Source: Gluconobacter aidae
GTDB taxonomy: Bacteria; Pseudomonadota; Alphaproteobacteria; Acetobacterales; Acetobacteraceae
Assembly: GCF_009547075.1 (NCBI RefSeq)
Contig: NZ_WIPH01000015.1
Location: 1 to 60,605, forward strand
Length of the DNA stretch: 60,605 nt
Reading direction: 5' to 3'
Part shown: positions 52,469 through 60,605 of the stretch, piece by piece
Layout: each line of letters opens with the position of its first letter
How positions within the stretch are numbered: the stretch's first letter is position 1
The notes under the pieces: generated by a model
Database searches by the model: none
What the model saw: the letters and a program-made list of their open reading frames with translations, nothing else
Told to the model about the DNA's origin: nothing
Position numbers and translations under genes: made by a program

Positions 52469-53800
52469 TTGTCACATGTCACGACATCCGCAGTTGTAAC
52501 GACAACGGGGGCAGGGCGGCTCGAAACCCTGCCGCAAACCCAGCTGGCGTCGAATGAGCGTTTTCGCGATTTTCTGGAAAGCTATGTGCACCAGAAAACC
52601 CCTGCACATGCCGATGACAGCCAGAAAGCTTCAACAGACAAGCCCCGCGTCATAAAAGCTGCGACGTCTCCATCCCGGGAGAAGGGTCAAACCCAGCTTC
52701 AGAAAACCAGCGCTGAAATGGCCGCCGCCACGAAGCGCAATGAAGCTGCCAGCTCTCAGCAGCGTTCCGCTTCTGCGAAGCAGGTCAGTGCAACGGCTCA
52801 GAATACTGTATCGCCCCATGCCGCTCAGAAGAGTCCCATGGCAGCTAATAAGGGACAGCCTCAGAAAATCGCCGGGGACGGGCAGCAGAAGACGTCTCAA
52901 ACGAATGCCCCAAAGAGCAGTGATAAATATTTGGTTGCGGATGGGCCGGAAGCAGAAAAACCTGCCCTGACGCAGGGTGAGGGGGCCGACGCTGTTGATG
53001 ACCATTCAACGGAGAATGCATCATCGTCACAGGAAAATATCCCGGTAGCTGGATCGAACGTCTCTGCTGCGGATGATGCGGCGCAGAAAGACCATCCGTC
53101 ATTAGCTGACACCGCACAGTCAGCTTCAGAAACGGGTGAGATCGAAGCATCCACTCAAAAAGAGACCAGTTTTTCAGTAGAGAAACAGGATAGTGCAGAA
53201 ATAAAAGAAAATACTGTATCGGATGTGACGACTGCAGCACAGAGCGTTCCGGCATTTCAACTGGACTCTGTATCCGCGAAGAACACATCTACTGATTCAG
53301 CTACTGAGACGTCTCATGCTGCTCAGTCAGAAAATGCTTCAGAGACGGCGGACAATAATGAACAGGTCTCCCGTCATGACGAGCAGCAGCCTTTGCTCTA
53401 TCAGAAGAGCGGTAACGGGAGCACGACAACCCATATTGAAATGAATGTCGGCCACCACGAAAAAGTCTATGTGGAAATTGGTAAAACGACTGCCAGAGAG
53501 CAGCGGATTCACATCAATACGGACAACCCGGAAGTCTACCAGTCACTCAAAGACGACCGCGATACATTGCTCGCAAGTCTGGCGCAGAGTTCCGTTTCCG
53601 TGACTGCCTCGCAGAGCATCATCCCTCCGGATATCCAGATCAGTCTTTCGCAACCCTCTTTTCCGGGCATGTCATCCCAGGATGAGCGGCAGGGAAGCAC
53701 TAACCAGTCAAGAGGGGAGGCAAGAGAAACCTCATCAGCGACTGATACTCCAGCCCCTGAACGCCGATTTCTGCGTGGCGTCGTCGATCTCACCGTCTAA
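52469..53800 (+). CDS. fliK: Flagellar hook-length control protein FliK-like
   Basis: A 443-residue Ser/Gln/Ala-rich protein with long low-complexity stretches in the first 290 residues, as in FliK rulers. A short folded part near residues 315-380 (THIEMNVGHHEKVYVEIGKT, then TLLASLAQSSVSVTAS) resembles the FliK C-terminal domain. It starts at TTG 52469, with GGAGG 11 nt upstream, which is rather far. It is followed 15 nt later by flgD, the usual partner. The assignment rests on composition, the weak C-terminal match and position. Confidence 0.7.
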   Translation: MSHVTTSAVVTTTGAGRLETLPQTQLASNERFRDFLESYVHQKTPAHADDSQKASTDKPRVIKAATSPSREKGQTQLQKTSAEMAAATKRNEAASSQQRSASAKQVSATAQNTVSPHAAQKSPMAANKGQPQKIAGDGQQKTSQTNAPKSSDKYLVADGPEAEKPALTQGEGADAVDDHSTENASSSQENIPVAGSNVSAADDAAQKDHPSLADTAQSASETGEIEASTQKETSFSVEKQDSAEIKENTVSDVTTAAQSVPAFQLDSVSAKNTSTDSATETSHAAQSENASETADNNEQVSRHDEQQPLLYQKSGNGSTTTHIEMNVGHHEKVYVEIGKTTAREQRIHINTDNPEVYQSLKDDRDTLLASLAQSSVSVTASQSIIPPDIQISLSQPSFPGMSSQDERQGSTNQSRGEARETSSATDTPAPERRFLRGVVDLTV

Positions 53801-53815
53801 CATAGGATTCGAAAC

Positions 53816-54556
53816 ATGGTTTCTTCAGTTGGTACAACGACCGCCAGCACGTCGCTTCTAAGCCAGGCTATTGCTGCCGCAAAAAGCAATGCGGCAGCAA
53901 ATGCAGCCTCTGCATCTTCCAGTACGTCAACGAGCGCCAGCAGTTCTAGCAGCTCGCTCTCATCTCTGGGAGGAAATTTCAATCAGTTCCTCACATTGCT
54001 TACAACGCAGTTGCAACATCAGGACCCCAGTAATCCAACAAGCACGGATTCCTTCACCGCAGAACTCGCTCAGTTTGCCGGTGTTCAGCAGCAGGTCGAG
54101 ACCAATACAAATCTGACCAGCCTGATTTCCGCGACGCAGGACAACCAGATAGCTTCAGCGGTCAGCCTGATCGGTAAGACGACAACGGCGAGCAGTTCGA
54201 GCCTCCCGCTTCAGAGCAGTTCCGCATCCCTGTCGTTTACAGCGCCGCAGGCAGAAGATGTGGCGATCGCCGTAACGGACAGTACGGGTACGGTCGTGAA
54301 GTCCGAAACAGTCAATGCGTCTGCGGGAACAAATACCTGGACATGGGACGGCAAGAACAACAGCGGTACGCAGTTAAGCGATGGCGCTTATGCGGTTGCT
54401 GTAGAGGGAAGCTCTACTGATGGTACCAGCGTTGCCCTTCCGACCACGATAACGGGGACTGTCACTGGTGTTTCAAAGGGAACAACAGGCGTTAATATTG
54501 ATATGGGCGATGCTACCATTGACATGAGTGATCTGACCGGATTTTCGGCCACCTGA
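53816..54556 (+). CDS. flgD: Flagellar hook capping protein FlgD
   Basis: FlgD is the scaffold that caps the growing hook. The 246-residue protein has a Ser/Ala-rich N-terminus, then NFNQFLTLLTTQLQHQDPSNPTS with SFTAELAQFAGVQQQVETN, the FlgD signature. The C-terminal Ig-like FlgD repeat has NTWTWDGKNNSGTQLSDGAY. The serine stretch at 34-52 is low complexity. The 180 bp after it contain a CtrA-like box and no gene. Confidence 0.93.
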   Translation: MVSSVGTTTASTSLLSQAIAAAKSNAAANAASASSSTSTSASSSSSSLSSLGGNFNQFLTLLTTQLQHQDPSNPTSTDSFTAELAQFAGVQQQVETNTNLTSLISATQDNQIASAVSLIGKTTTASSSSLPLQSSSASLSFTAPQAEDVAIAVTDSTGTVVKSETVNASAGTNTWTWDGKNNSGTQLSDGAYAVAVEGSSTDGTSVALPTTITGTVTGVSKGTTGVNIDMGDATIDMSDLTGFSAT

Positions 54557-54574
54557 TTCCAGTGACGGATAATG

Positions 54575-54585
54575 CCCATTGTTAG
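54575..54585 (+). repeat. 11-mer shared upstream of fliK and fliF units
   Basis: CCCATTGTTAG occurs at 54575-54585 before fliF and again at 52437-52447 before fliK. Bases outside the 11-mer differ. Confidence 0.45.
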
Positions 54586-54598
54586 GCGTACGTTAACC
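54582..54598 (+). promoter_or_regulatory. CtrA-like binding box upstream of fliF
   Basis: TTAG-N7-TTAACC (54582-54598) matches the CtrA site TTAA-N7-TTAAC with one mismatch in the first half. It lies 139 bp before the fliF start. CtrA controls early flagellar genes in studied alphaproteobacteria; whether it does so here is inferred from the motif. Confidence 0.5.
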
Positions 54599-54736
54599 TT
54601 TTTGCTCCACAATCAGCATTATCGACAGTTGGGTTTAGGGGTGAGTGCTCATGTGGGCAGTGCAGGAAGGTTTTTCTAAAGAGAGTCGCCAGTATCAGTA
54701 TGACGATTCACTGAAAAACCGGAAAGAAAGCAGCCG

Positions 54737-56416
54737 GTGAAAGCGCTTCTAACAAACCTCAAACAATTGGGGCTTCCGCGACTGGCTGCTCTTGGCGGCG
54801 TCGGTGTTGCTATGCTGCTCCTGCTCGGCGTGCTTGTCCTTCACGGGGTCAACGCTACAAATGGTCTGCTCTACCGTGATCTGGAAGCTCATGAAGCGGG
54901 TGAAATCGTAGAGCAGCTCGCAAAGGCCCATATCAAATATCGTCTTCAGGATCAGGGTAGCACGATTATGGTGCCTGATGACGACGTTGCACGTGCCAGA
55001 TTGCTTCTGGCTCAAAGTGGCCTGCCATCAGGCGGGTCTGTCGGATATGAGATATTCGACAAGGGCAACAGCTTTACCGCCACGCAATTCGAACAGACGA
55101 TCAATGAAACTCGTGCACTCGAGGGGGAACTGGAACGTTCAATCCGTCTGATCCATGGTGTCCGGAATGCCAGGGTGCATCTTGTGCTGCGTCACAGGGA
55201 GCTTTTTTCCACAGACGAGCAGAATGCTCAGGCAAGCGTCCTTCTTTCAATGGATGGTGGACGTCGGTTGGATGAAGAAAGCATTGCCGCAGTCGTGAAC
55301 CTGGTTTCCGCAGCAGTCCCCGGGTTGGACGCCCGCAATATCTCCCTGATCGACAATCGTGGTCATGTTCTTCTCAAGCAGGGAGAAGGAAATTCGAACG
55401 GCGGTCAGTCTGCGGAAGAGCAGCGGCAATTGATTGAACAGCGTATCGCGCGTGAAGTCGAGGATCTACTGGGATCTTCACTGGGGCCTGGACATGTGCG
55501 TGTAGAAGCCAATGTCACCATGAATAACGATCATGTTCGGGAAACCCAGGAAAATTATGATCCCGACCAGCAGGTTCTGAGGTCGCAACAGACCAAGACA
55601 GAAAAAAGCATCAATACCCAAGGCTCTACCAACACAACGGTGTCAAATAATCTTCCGAATGCCAATGCGGGACAGCAGCAGAATGGAAGTCAGAGCAACC
55701 GGCAGGAACAAACGAATAACTATGAGATAAGCAAGACAATCCGGACCCTGGTTCAGGATCAGCCACGCATTGCCCGCATCAGTATGGCCGTCATGGTCGA
55801 TGGTATCAGTCAGTCTGATGGAAAAGGCCACGCGTCATGGCAGCCGCGCAACCAGGAAGAACTTGGTCGGCTGACCGCGTTGACTAAAAGTGCTGTTGGC
55901 TTCGATCAGAGCAGAGGTGACGTAGTTACCGTGATGTCCATGAAGTTTACGGATATGGACATGGAAATGAAGCCAGAGACTTCCGGCTGGAGCAAGTTTT
56001 TCACCCATTTAAATCAGATGGAGGCGATAAGGTTTGGATTATTCGCAGCCTGTCTGGCGATGGTTCTGTTCTTTGTCGTGCGCCCATTACTCCGGCCAAT
56101 TGGAGAGCCCAACTCTGGAAAATTGCTCAATTTTGCCGCTTCTGAAGATCGTACCCCGGCCGCCAATCTTTCTTCGCAAGGAGCTGTTTATTTGCCCGAC
56201 TCTCAATCCGAGAGAGCAAGAACTCCTATGCTCGAGCCTGCTTATGTGAATGCTGAACCGGTTGATGAAGAAACTGTTTCTGTCAGTGGAGTACAGGGGC
56301 GGATTAGAGCTTCTTCCGTTCAGAAAGTTGTAGATCTCGTGGAAACTCACCCATCTGAAAGTATTGCCTTGGTAAGGGGATGGTTGATGCCTTCTCAGGA
56401 AGGAGCGGGAGGATGA
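54737..56416 (+). CDS. fliF: Flagellar MS-ring protein FliF
   Basis: FliF forms the membrane ring on which the flagellar motor is built. The 559-residue protein has a first membrane helix (about residues 18-37), the YscJ-like ring-building part with MVPDDDVARARLLLAQSGLPSGG and FTATQFEQTINETRALEGEL, VRNARVHLVL, a long periplasmic region, a second helix near 430-450 (FGLFAACLAMVLFFVVRP) and a cytosolic tail for FliG. It starts at GTG 54737. The stop overlaps the fliG start. Confidence 0.95.
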   Translation: MKALLTNLKQLGLPRLAALGGVGVAMLLLLGVLVLHGVNATNGLLYRDLEAHEAGEIVEQLAKAHIKYRLQDQGSTIMVPDDDVARARLLLAQSGLPSGGSVGYEIFDKGNSFTATQFEQTINETRALEGELERSIRLIHGVRNARVHLVLRHRELFSTDEQNAQASVLLSMDGGRRLDEESIAAVVNLVSAAVPGLDARNISLIDNRGHVLLKQGEGNSNGGQSAEEQRQLIEQRIAREVEDLLGSSLGPGHVRVEANVTMNNDHVRETQENYDPDQQVLRSQQTKTEKSINTQGSTNTTVSNNLPNANAGQQQNGSQSNRQEQTNNYEISKTIRTLVQDQPRIARISMAVMVDGISQSDGKGHASWQPRNQEELGRLTALTKSAVGFDQSRGDVVTVMSMKFTDMDMEMKPETSGWSKFFTHLNQMEAIRFGLFAACLAMVLFFVVRPLLRPIGEPNSGKLLNFAASEDRTPAANLSSQGAVYLPDSQSERARTPMLEPAYVNAEPVDEETVSVSGVQGRIRASSVQKVVDLVETHPSESIALVRGWLMPSQEGAGG

Positions 56417-57426
56417 TGAATATGGAAAAGAATATCTCCGGCGTACAAAAAGCGGCCATTCTGATGATGGCTTTGGGCGAGGAAAACTGTTCTCGTTTGT
56501 TCGAGCAGATGCATGAAGAAGAAATTAGAGAAATTTCATCTGCAATGGCTCAGTTGGGTATTGTTTCGTCAAATACCGTCGAAAAAGTATGCCACGAATT
56601 TAGCCAGGGCTTGGGGTCTGCTGAAGGTGTAGTGGGAGATCTGGAAAGTACGGAAAAGCTTCTCAAAAATGCTCTTCCCGCCAACAGGGCTGCAGCAATC
56701 ATGGAAGAAATCCGTGGGCCTGCCGGGCGTACAATGTGGGATAAGCTCGGTAATGTATCGGAGACAGTTCTCGCGAATTATTTGAAAAACGAATACCCGC
56801 AGACTGTCGCCGTTATATTGAGTCGAATCAAACCTTCGCATGCGGCTAAAGTTCTGGCGCTTTTTCCGGAAGAATTTTCATTAGATATCATGATGAGAAT
56901 GCTTAAAACGGAAACAATACAGAAAAACGTTCTTCAAAGTGTTGAAAAGACACTGAGATCGGAATTTGTTTCAAATATTCCGCGCGGAATAAACCGGAAT
57001 AGCCATGAGGTTCTGGCTGACATATTTAACAATTTTGATAGGCGCATTGAAGGTAGATTTATGACTGCTCTGGAAGAGCGGAGCCAGGATGATGCCGAAC
57101 AGATCAAAAGTCTTATGTTCACCTTCGAGGAACTCGTCAATCTTTCCAGTGAGAGTTTGATAGTATTGCTGAATCAGATACCTCGGGAAAGCCTTCCGCT
57201 AGCACTTAAAGGTGCAAGCGATAAATTGAGACAGGCATTTCTTGCTTCCATGTCGGAGCGTGCAGGTCGTATTCTTGTGGATGAAATTGAAGATCTGGGT
57301 CCTGTGCGAGTAAAAGATGTTGATACTGCACAGAACCAAATTCTTGTTATTGCGAAAGATCTTGTGGACCGAGGCGAAATTGATCTGATTGATCAAGAAC
57401 AGCCTGGAAATGAGATGATTGTCTGA
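56413..57426 (+). CDS. fliG: Flagellar motor switch protein FliG
   Basis: FliG links the MS ring to the stator and sets rotation direction. The 337-residue protein has ISGVQKAAILMMALGEE at the start, the central EHPQ-like region NEYPQTVAVILSRIKP, and the C-terminal torque domain with FTFEELVNLSSESLIVLL and RAGRILVDEIEDLGPVRVKDV. ATG 56413, 56416 and 56422 are all in frame; GGGAGG directly before favours the last. GC content falls within this gene. Confidence 0.95.
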   Translation: MMNMEKNISGVQKAAILMMALGEENCSRLFEQMHEEEIREISSAMAQLGIVSSNTVEKVCHEFSQGLGSAEGVVGDLESTEKLLKNALPANRAAAIMEEIRGPAGRTMWDKLGNVSETVLANYLKNEYPQTVAVILSRIKPSHAAKVLALFPEEFSLDIMMRMLKTETIQKNVLQSVEKTLRSEFVSNIPRGINRNSHEVLADIFNNFDRRIEGRFMTALEERSQDDAEQIKSLMFTFEELVNLSSESLIVLLNQIPRESLPLALKGASDKLRQAFLASMSERAGRILVDEIEDLGPVRVKDVDTAQNQILVIAKDLVDRGEIDLIDQEQPGNEMIV

Positions 57427-58097
57427 TGGTCCACAATTTCTCAGGAGGCAATAATGCTTCTGGAATCTTGTACGCGGAGGACTTTGATAGGGTCTTGCCG
57501 GGTAATATAGAAAAAAATGACGATATATCGCCGTCTATCGAGAACGAAAACACTAATAAGCTATCTGATGAAATTTTAGAAGAATCTTATCAAAGAGGAC
57601 TGCAGGAAGGAAGAATATCAGGAAAGGAAGCATTTGATAATGAAAAAACAAGCATAGAAAATTTCTATAAAAATGAAATAAAAAAAGAAATAGATGGAAT
57701 AACTGATAGTATAAAAAATATAGAGAAGGATATTTCTAAGCAGGCTACGTCTTTCTTCTTGAAAATTCTTATGAATCTGTTTCCGGAGCTTTTGACGCAG
57801 TATGGAATGGAAGAGGCAAAGCGAACGATCGAAAAAATTAATTCATTCATAAAAGATAAATTCCAGTTGGAATTAACTTGTTCTCAAGAGTTTTCTGAAA
57901 AAATAGAAGGGTACTTTGGAGAATCCACACAAAAAACAATAAATATTATTGTGGATGAAGCGAAGAAAGGTGGGGATTTCAAGGTTTCTTGGAATACAGG
58001 TCTGTTTGTTCGGAATGCGGATAAAGTTGTTTCTGAAATAACGTCAGAAATTCTCTCGCTCTCTCAGGAAAAAATAGGAGGAAAAAATGCTGGATAA
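57426..58097 (+). CDS. fliH: FliH-like flagellar assembly protein
   Basis: A 223-residue Lys/Glu-rich protein, helical, with EEILEESYQRGLQEGRISGKEA-like glycine-spaced helix near residues 45-70, typical of FliH/YscL stators that regulate the export ATPase FliI. The C-terminal part (FLVRN-type GLFVRNADKVVSEIT) fits the family. Sequence similarity is low, so the symbol rests on pattern and on position between fliG and fliN. Base composition is very AT-rich, with stretches below 20% GC. It starts at ATG 57426, overlapping the fliG stop. Confidence 0.78.
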   Translation: MVHNFSGGNNASGILYAEDFDRVLPGNIEKNDDISPSIENENTNKLSDEILEESYQRGLQEGRISGKEAFDNEKTSIENFYKNEIKKEIDGITDSIKNIEKDISKQATSFFLKILMNLFPELLTQYGMEEAKRTIEKINSFIKDKFQLELTCSQEFSEKIEGYFGESTQKTINIIVDEAKKGGDFKVSWNTGLFVRNADKVVSEITSEILSLSQEKIGGKNAG

Positions 58098-58404
58098 AGA
58101 TGATTTCAGTGTAGAAAAAGAACAGTTTTCAAAAGAGGAAATTTCTGGCGATAAAACGCCTAATGATTTGCAGGCCATTTACGACATCCCTGTTACAGTA
58201 AGCGCAGTATTGGGCCGCGCCACAATGCCGATAAATCAATTATTGAAGCTGGGGCGGGGGGCTGTGGTGGAGTTGGACCGGAAGATTGGAGATCCAATCG
58301 ATATTCTTGTCAATAACCGCTTAATTGCAAGAGGCGAGGTGGTTATGGTGGATGAGACGCGTTTAGGCGTAACCATGACTGAAATTGTAAAGTCAGAAAA
58401 TTAA
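58087..58404 (+). CDS. fliN: Flagellar motor switch protein FliN
   Basis: A 105-residue C-ring protein. After an acidic N-terminal tail, the SpoA domain has DIPVTVSAVLGRATMPINQLL, GRGAVVELDRKIGDPIDILVNNRLIARGEV and GVTMTEIV, all standard for FliN. It overlaps fliH by 11 nt. No fliM is visible in this window. Confidence 0.95.
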   Translation: MLDKDDFSVEKEQFSKEEISGDKTPNDLQAIYDIPVTVSAVLGRATMPINQLLKLGRGAVVELDRKIGDPIDILVNNRLIARGEVVMVDETRLGVTMTEIVKSEN

Positions 58405-58424
58405 AAAACCATACCGGAAGAAAA

Positions 58425-60557
58425 ATGAATAATATAAAGAAAAGTTTCTCTTCCGAGATGGGAAGAATTTTTTCATCAAATAATATTCCTCAGAGCATAC
58501 TCGCTTTAAAAAAGTGGCTTCCTGGCTCAGATATCGGGCTTGCTCTCTCTGTTTCGGCACTGTTGTCGATACTGGTTCTGCCCCTCCCGACGTTTGTTTT
58601 AGACGTCGGATTATCGCTGTCGGTTACGTTATCCATTCTGGTTCTGATGGTAGCGTTATTTTTAAATAAGCCGCTTGATTTCACGTCTTTCCCAACACTG
58701 CTTCTACTAACAACCCTACTGAGGCTTTCGCTCGAGGTAGCAACTACGCGCTTGATTCTGAGTCACGGATACGAAGGTACCTACGCCGCGGGTCATGTTG
58801 TTGCGGCTTTTGGTGGCTTCTTAATGGGCGGAGACGTAGTTATCGGGGCCATTTTGTTCTCGATACTTCTGGTTGTTAACTTTATGGTCATTACAAAAGG
58901 TTCGGGACGTATTGCCGAGGTTGCGGCCAGGTTTTCTCTGGATTCCATGCCAGGAAAACAAATGGCAATTGATGCTGAACTATCCTCTGGCGCTATTACT
59001 GATTCTGTTGCACGTAAAAAACGTAGAGAACTTGAAGAAGAAAGTGGCTTTTATGGCGCGATGGATGGTGCTGCCAAATTCGTGCGTGGAGACGCGATTG
59101 CTAGTCTGATCATAACCGCTATCAACATTGTAGGGGGATTAACTATAGGTGTTGTTCGCCATGGTATGCAGATAGCAGATGCAGCTACCTCGTTTACGAC
59201 GTTGACAATAGGTGATGGTCTTGTTTCGCAAATTCCAGCCTTGTTGGTTTCTACGGCCTCAGGTATTGTCGTAACAAAGGGTGGGACTGAAGGCGGAGCT
59301 GACGTTGCTCTTGTCCGTCAATTGGGTGGCAATTCTAAACCGCTTGCTCTGGCTTCGGGCTCGGCAGTAGTTTTGGCATTAATACCAGGTCTGCCTACAT
59401 TTCCTTTTTTGTTTTTGGCAATTTTGGCGGGAACGGCGGCTTGGATAAGATATCGGACTCCAGTTGTCGATACGGATAATGACGGAGATGCTATTGTAGT
59501 TCCCGAAAATCCTGTTTCAGCAGATGTTCCAATCTCAGAAAGCCTAAAAGTGGATCTGTTGAGATTGGAATTAGGATTTAATTTGTTGGCGATAGCCAGC
59601 GGTGAGGGGACACGTTTAACAGAAAAAATAAAAATACTCCGAAGAACGATTGCAAGTGATATGGGATTTGTACTTCCGTCTGTTCGTATTCAGGATAATC
59701 TGCTTTTGCCCCCCGATTCCTATTCGGTTTCTATTAAAGAAATAGAGGTCGGGCATGGTGAAGTCAGGCTGAATAAATTTTTGGCGATGGACCCACGGGG
59801 TGGAGAGCCCTCTCTCGATGGGGAGAAAACAAAAGAACCTGCTTTTAGTTTGCCTGCGTTATGGATAGATCAAAATCTGCGTGAAAATGCTATTGTTCAG
59901 GGATATACGGTTGTTGATCCTGCAAGTGTCATTATTACGCATTTAACCGAATTGGTTAAAGATAATATGCCGGATCTCCTTTCTTATTCGGAGACGCAAA
60001 AACTTCTGGATGAGATGCCTAGAGAACAGCAGAAACTGGTTGTAGATCTCGTGCCTTCTCAGATTTCAGTGAGTGTAATACAAAGGACATTACAATTTCT
60101 TCTTGCGGAGCGAGTGTCAATCCGTGACTTGGTTAGTATCTTGGAAGCTTTGCAAGAAGGATGCAGCCAAGGTTTGAAGACCGTTGCAGCATTAGCCGCA
60201 CATGTTCGGATTAGACTGGCTCGTCAAATCAGTGCATCAGTTATTGGACCTCAGGGATATATTCCAATTGTGAATCTGAGCCCTGACTGGGAGATGTTTG
60301 TTTTTGATCATTTGTCTAACACAGGCGAGGAAAAACAGATTAATTTTGCTCCGTCAAAAATGAACGAATTTGTATCTCGCGTTAAATTTTGTCTTGATAG
60401 TGCTTCCAAGCAAGGAGAAGTACCGGTAATTTTGGTTTCAAAAAATATACGCCTTCCGATCAGGCGTATTATAGAACGTATACAGCCTTCTATAAATGTT
60501 CTGGCACAGGAAGAAATTTCGCCGCGCGTTAAAATACGTACTATTGGATCAATATAA
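58425..60557 (+). CDS. flhA: Flagellar biosynthesis protein FlhA
   Basis: FlhA is the gate protein of the flagellar type III export machine. The 710-residue protein has an N-terminal membrane part of about eight helices with LPLPTFVLDVGLSLSVTLSI and TTLLRLSLEVATTRLIL, the conserved RFSLDSMPGKQMAIDAELSSG and GAMDGAAKFVRGDAIA, then the large cytosolic domain with ALWIDQNLRENA and VVDPASVIITHLTELVK. It ends 48 bases before the window edge; nothing is seen in that tail. Confidence 0.96.
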   Translation: MNNIKKSFSSEMGRIFSSNNIPQSILALKKWLPGSDIGLALSVSALLSILVLPLPTFVLDVGLSLSVTLSILVLMVALFLNKPLDFTSFPTLLLLTTLLRLSLEVATTRLILSHGYEGTYAAGHVVAAFGGFLMGGDVVIGAILFSILLVVNFMVITKGSGRIAEVAARFSLDSMPGKQMAIDAELSSGAITDSVARKKRRELEEESGFYGAMDGAAKFVRGDAIASLIITAINIVGGLTIGVVRHGMQIADAATSFTTLTIGDGLVSQIPALLVSTASGIVVTKGGTEGGADVALVRQLGGNSKPLALASGSAVVLALIPGLPTFPFLFLAILAGTAAWIRYRTPVVDTDNDGDAIVVPENPVSADVPISESLKVDLLRLELGFNLLAIASGEGTRLTEKIKILRRTIASDMGFVLPSVRIQDNLLLPPDSYSVSIKEIEVGHGEVRLNKFLAMDPRGGEPSLDGEKTKEPAFSLPALWIDQNLRENAIVQGYTVVDPASVIITHLTELVKDNMPDLLSYSETQKLLDEMPREQQKLVVDLVPSQISVSVIQRTLQFLLAERVSIRDLVSILEALQEGCSQGLKTVAALAAHVRIRLARQISASVIGPQGYIPIVNLSPDWEMFVFDHLSNTGEEKQINFAPSKMNEFVSRVKFCLDSASKQGEVPVILVSKNIRLPIRRIIERIQPSINVLAQEEISPRVKIRTIGSI

Positions 60558-60605
60558 TGGGTTGATTGTTCTTTTTGTGAATAAATTCAAGGGCTTTTTG
60601 AATTA

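Overview
The window looks like chromosomal DNA of an alphaproteobacterium, most probably an acetic acid bacterium close to Gluconobacter. The grounds are the alphaproteobacterial gene order dusB-ntrC-ntrY-ntrX-hfq-hflX, the complete Entner-Doudoroff pair edd-eda, a eukaryote-type ornithine decarboxylase, the protein repertoire, and a GC-rich background that ends in an AT-rich flagellar cluster. The genus is inferred from general knowledge of these genes; no database search was run.

Layout. 1-345: the N-terminus of an integrase running off the left edge, an array of TGGGCCCA palindromes and tRNA-Glu, the usual boundary of an integrative element. 395-4923 (minus): histidine operon hisB-DUF2628-hisH-(GNAT-hisA fusion)-hisF-hisE-HIT. 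5134-7980: three oxidoreductases. 8013-14288: a small HTH-like protein, a large MscS channel, pyrD, a small hypothetical protein, and a hydrolase/sugar isomerase pair. 14396-21690: dusB, a decayed ntrC, ntrY, ntrX, hfq, hflX. 21701-29988: OpgC-like protein, SulP transporter, tRNA-His, EamA transporter, GDP-mannose enzyme, an NAD(P)-binding protein and an exported protein. 30315-32611: rplM-rpsI and ilvE. 32647-39601: a molybdenum cofactor island with divergent mocA/xdhC and moeA-moaA-moaC-(mobA-moaD fusion)-moaE, a Fur-box unit of unknown function, and a molbindin gene. 39691-41243: ornithine decarboxylase with a long leader that encodes a candidate leader peptide. 41244-46772: YihY, RlpA, aroQ-accB-accC-NIPSNAP, YfdX. 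47184-52255: edd-eda-ydjM-like-purH-small exported protein. 52469-60557: flagellar genes fliK-flgD and fliF-fliG-fliH-fliN-flhA.

How the genes work together. The his operon carries most of the middle and late histidine steps in one overlapping transcript. The dusB-hflX block should couple translation and RNA regulation (DusB, Hfq, HflX) to the NtrY/NtrX phosphorelay; its NtrC has lost the receiver domain, the ATP-binding loop and the sigma-54 contact loop, and no ntrB is present. The moa/moe/mob block makes molybdopterin, and the neighbouring mocA and xdhC suit insertion of cofactor into a molybdenum hydroxylase encoded elsewhere. Edd and Eda split 6-phosphogluconate to pyruvate and glyceraldehyde-3-phosphate.

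The items most worth a second look are the ornithine decarboxylase leader peptide, the degenerate NtrC, the two in-frame fusions (GNAT-HisA and MobA-MoaD), the Fur-box two-gene unit, the phased palindromes beside the integrase, a CtrA-like box before fliF, and the sharp GC drop in the flagellar cluster. No CRISPR array, rRNA operon or complete insertion sequence was seen.
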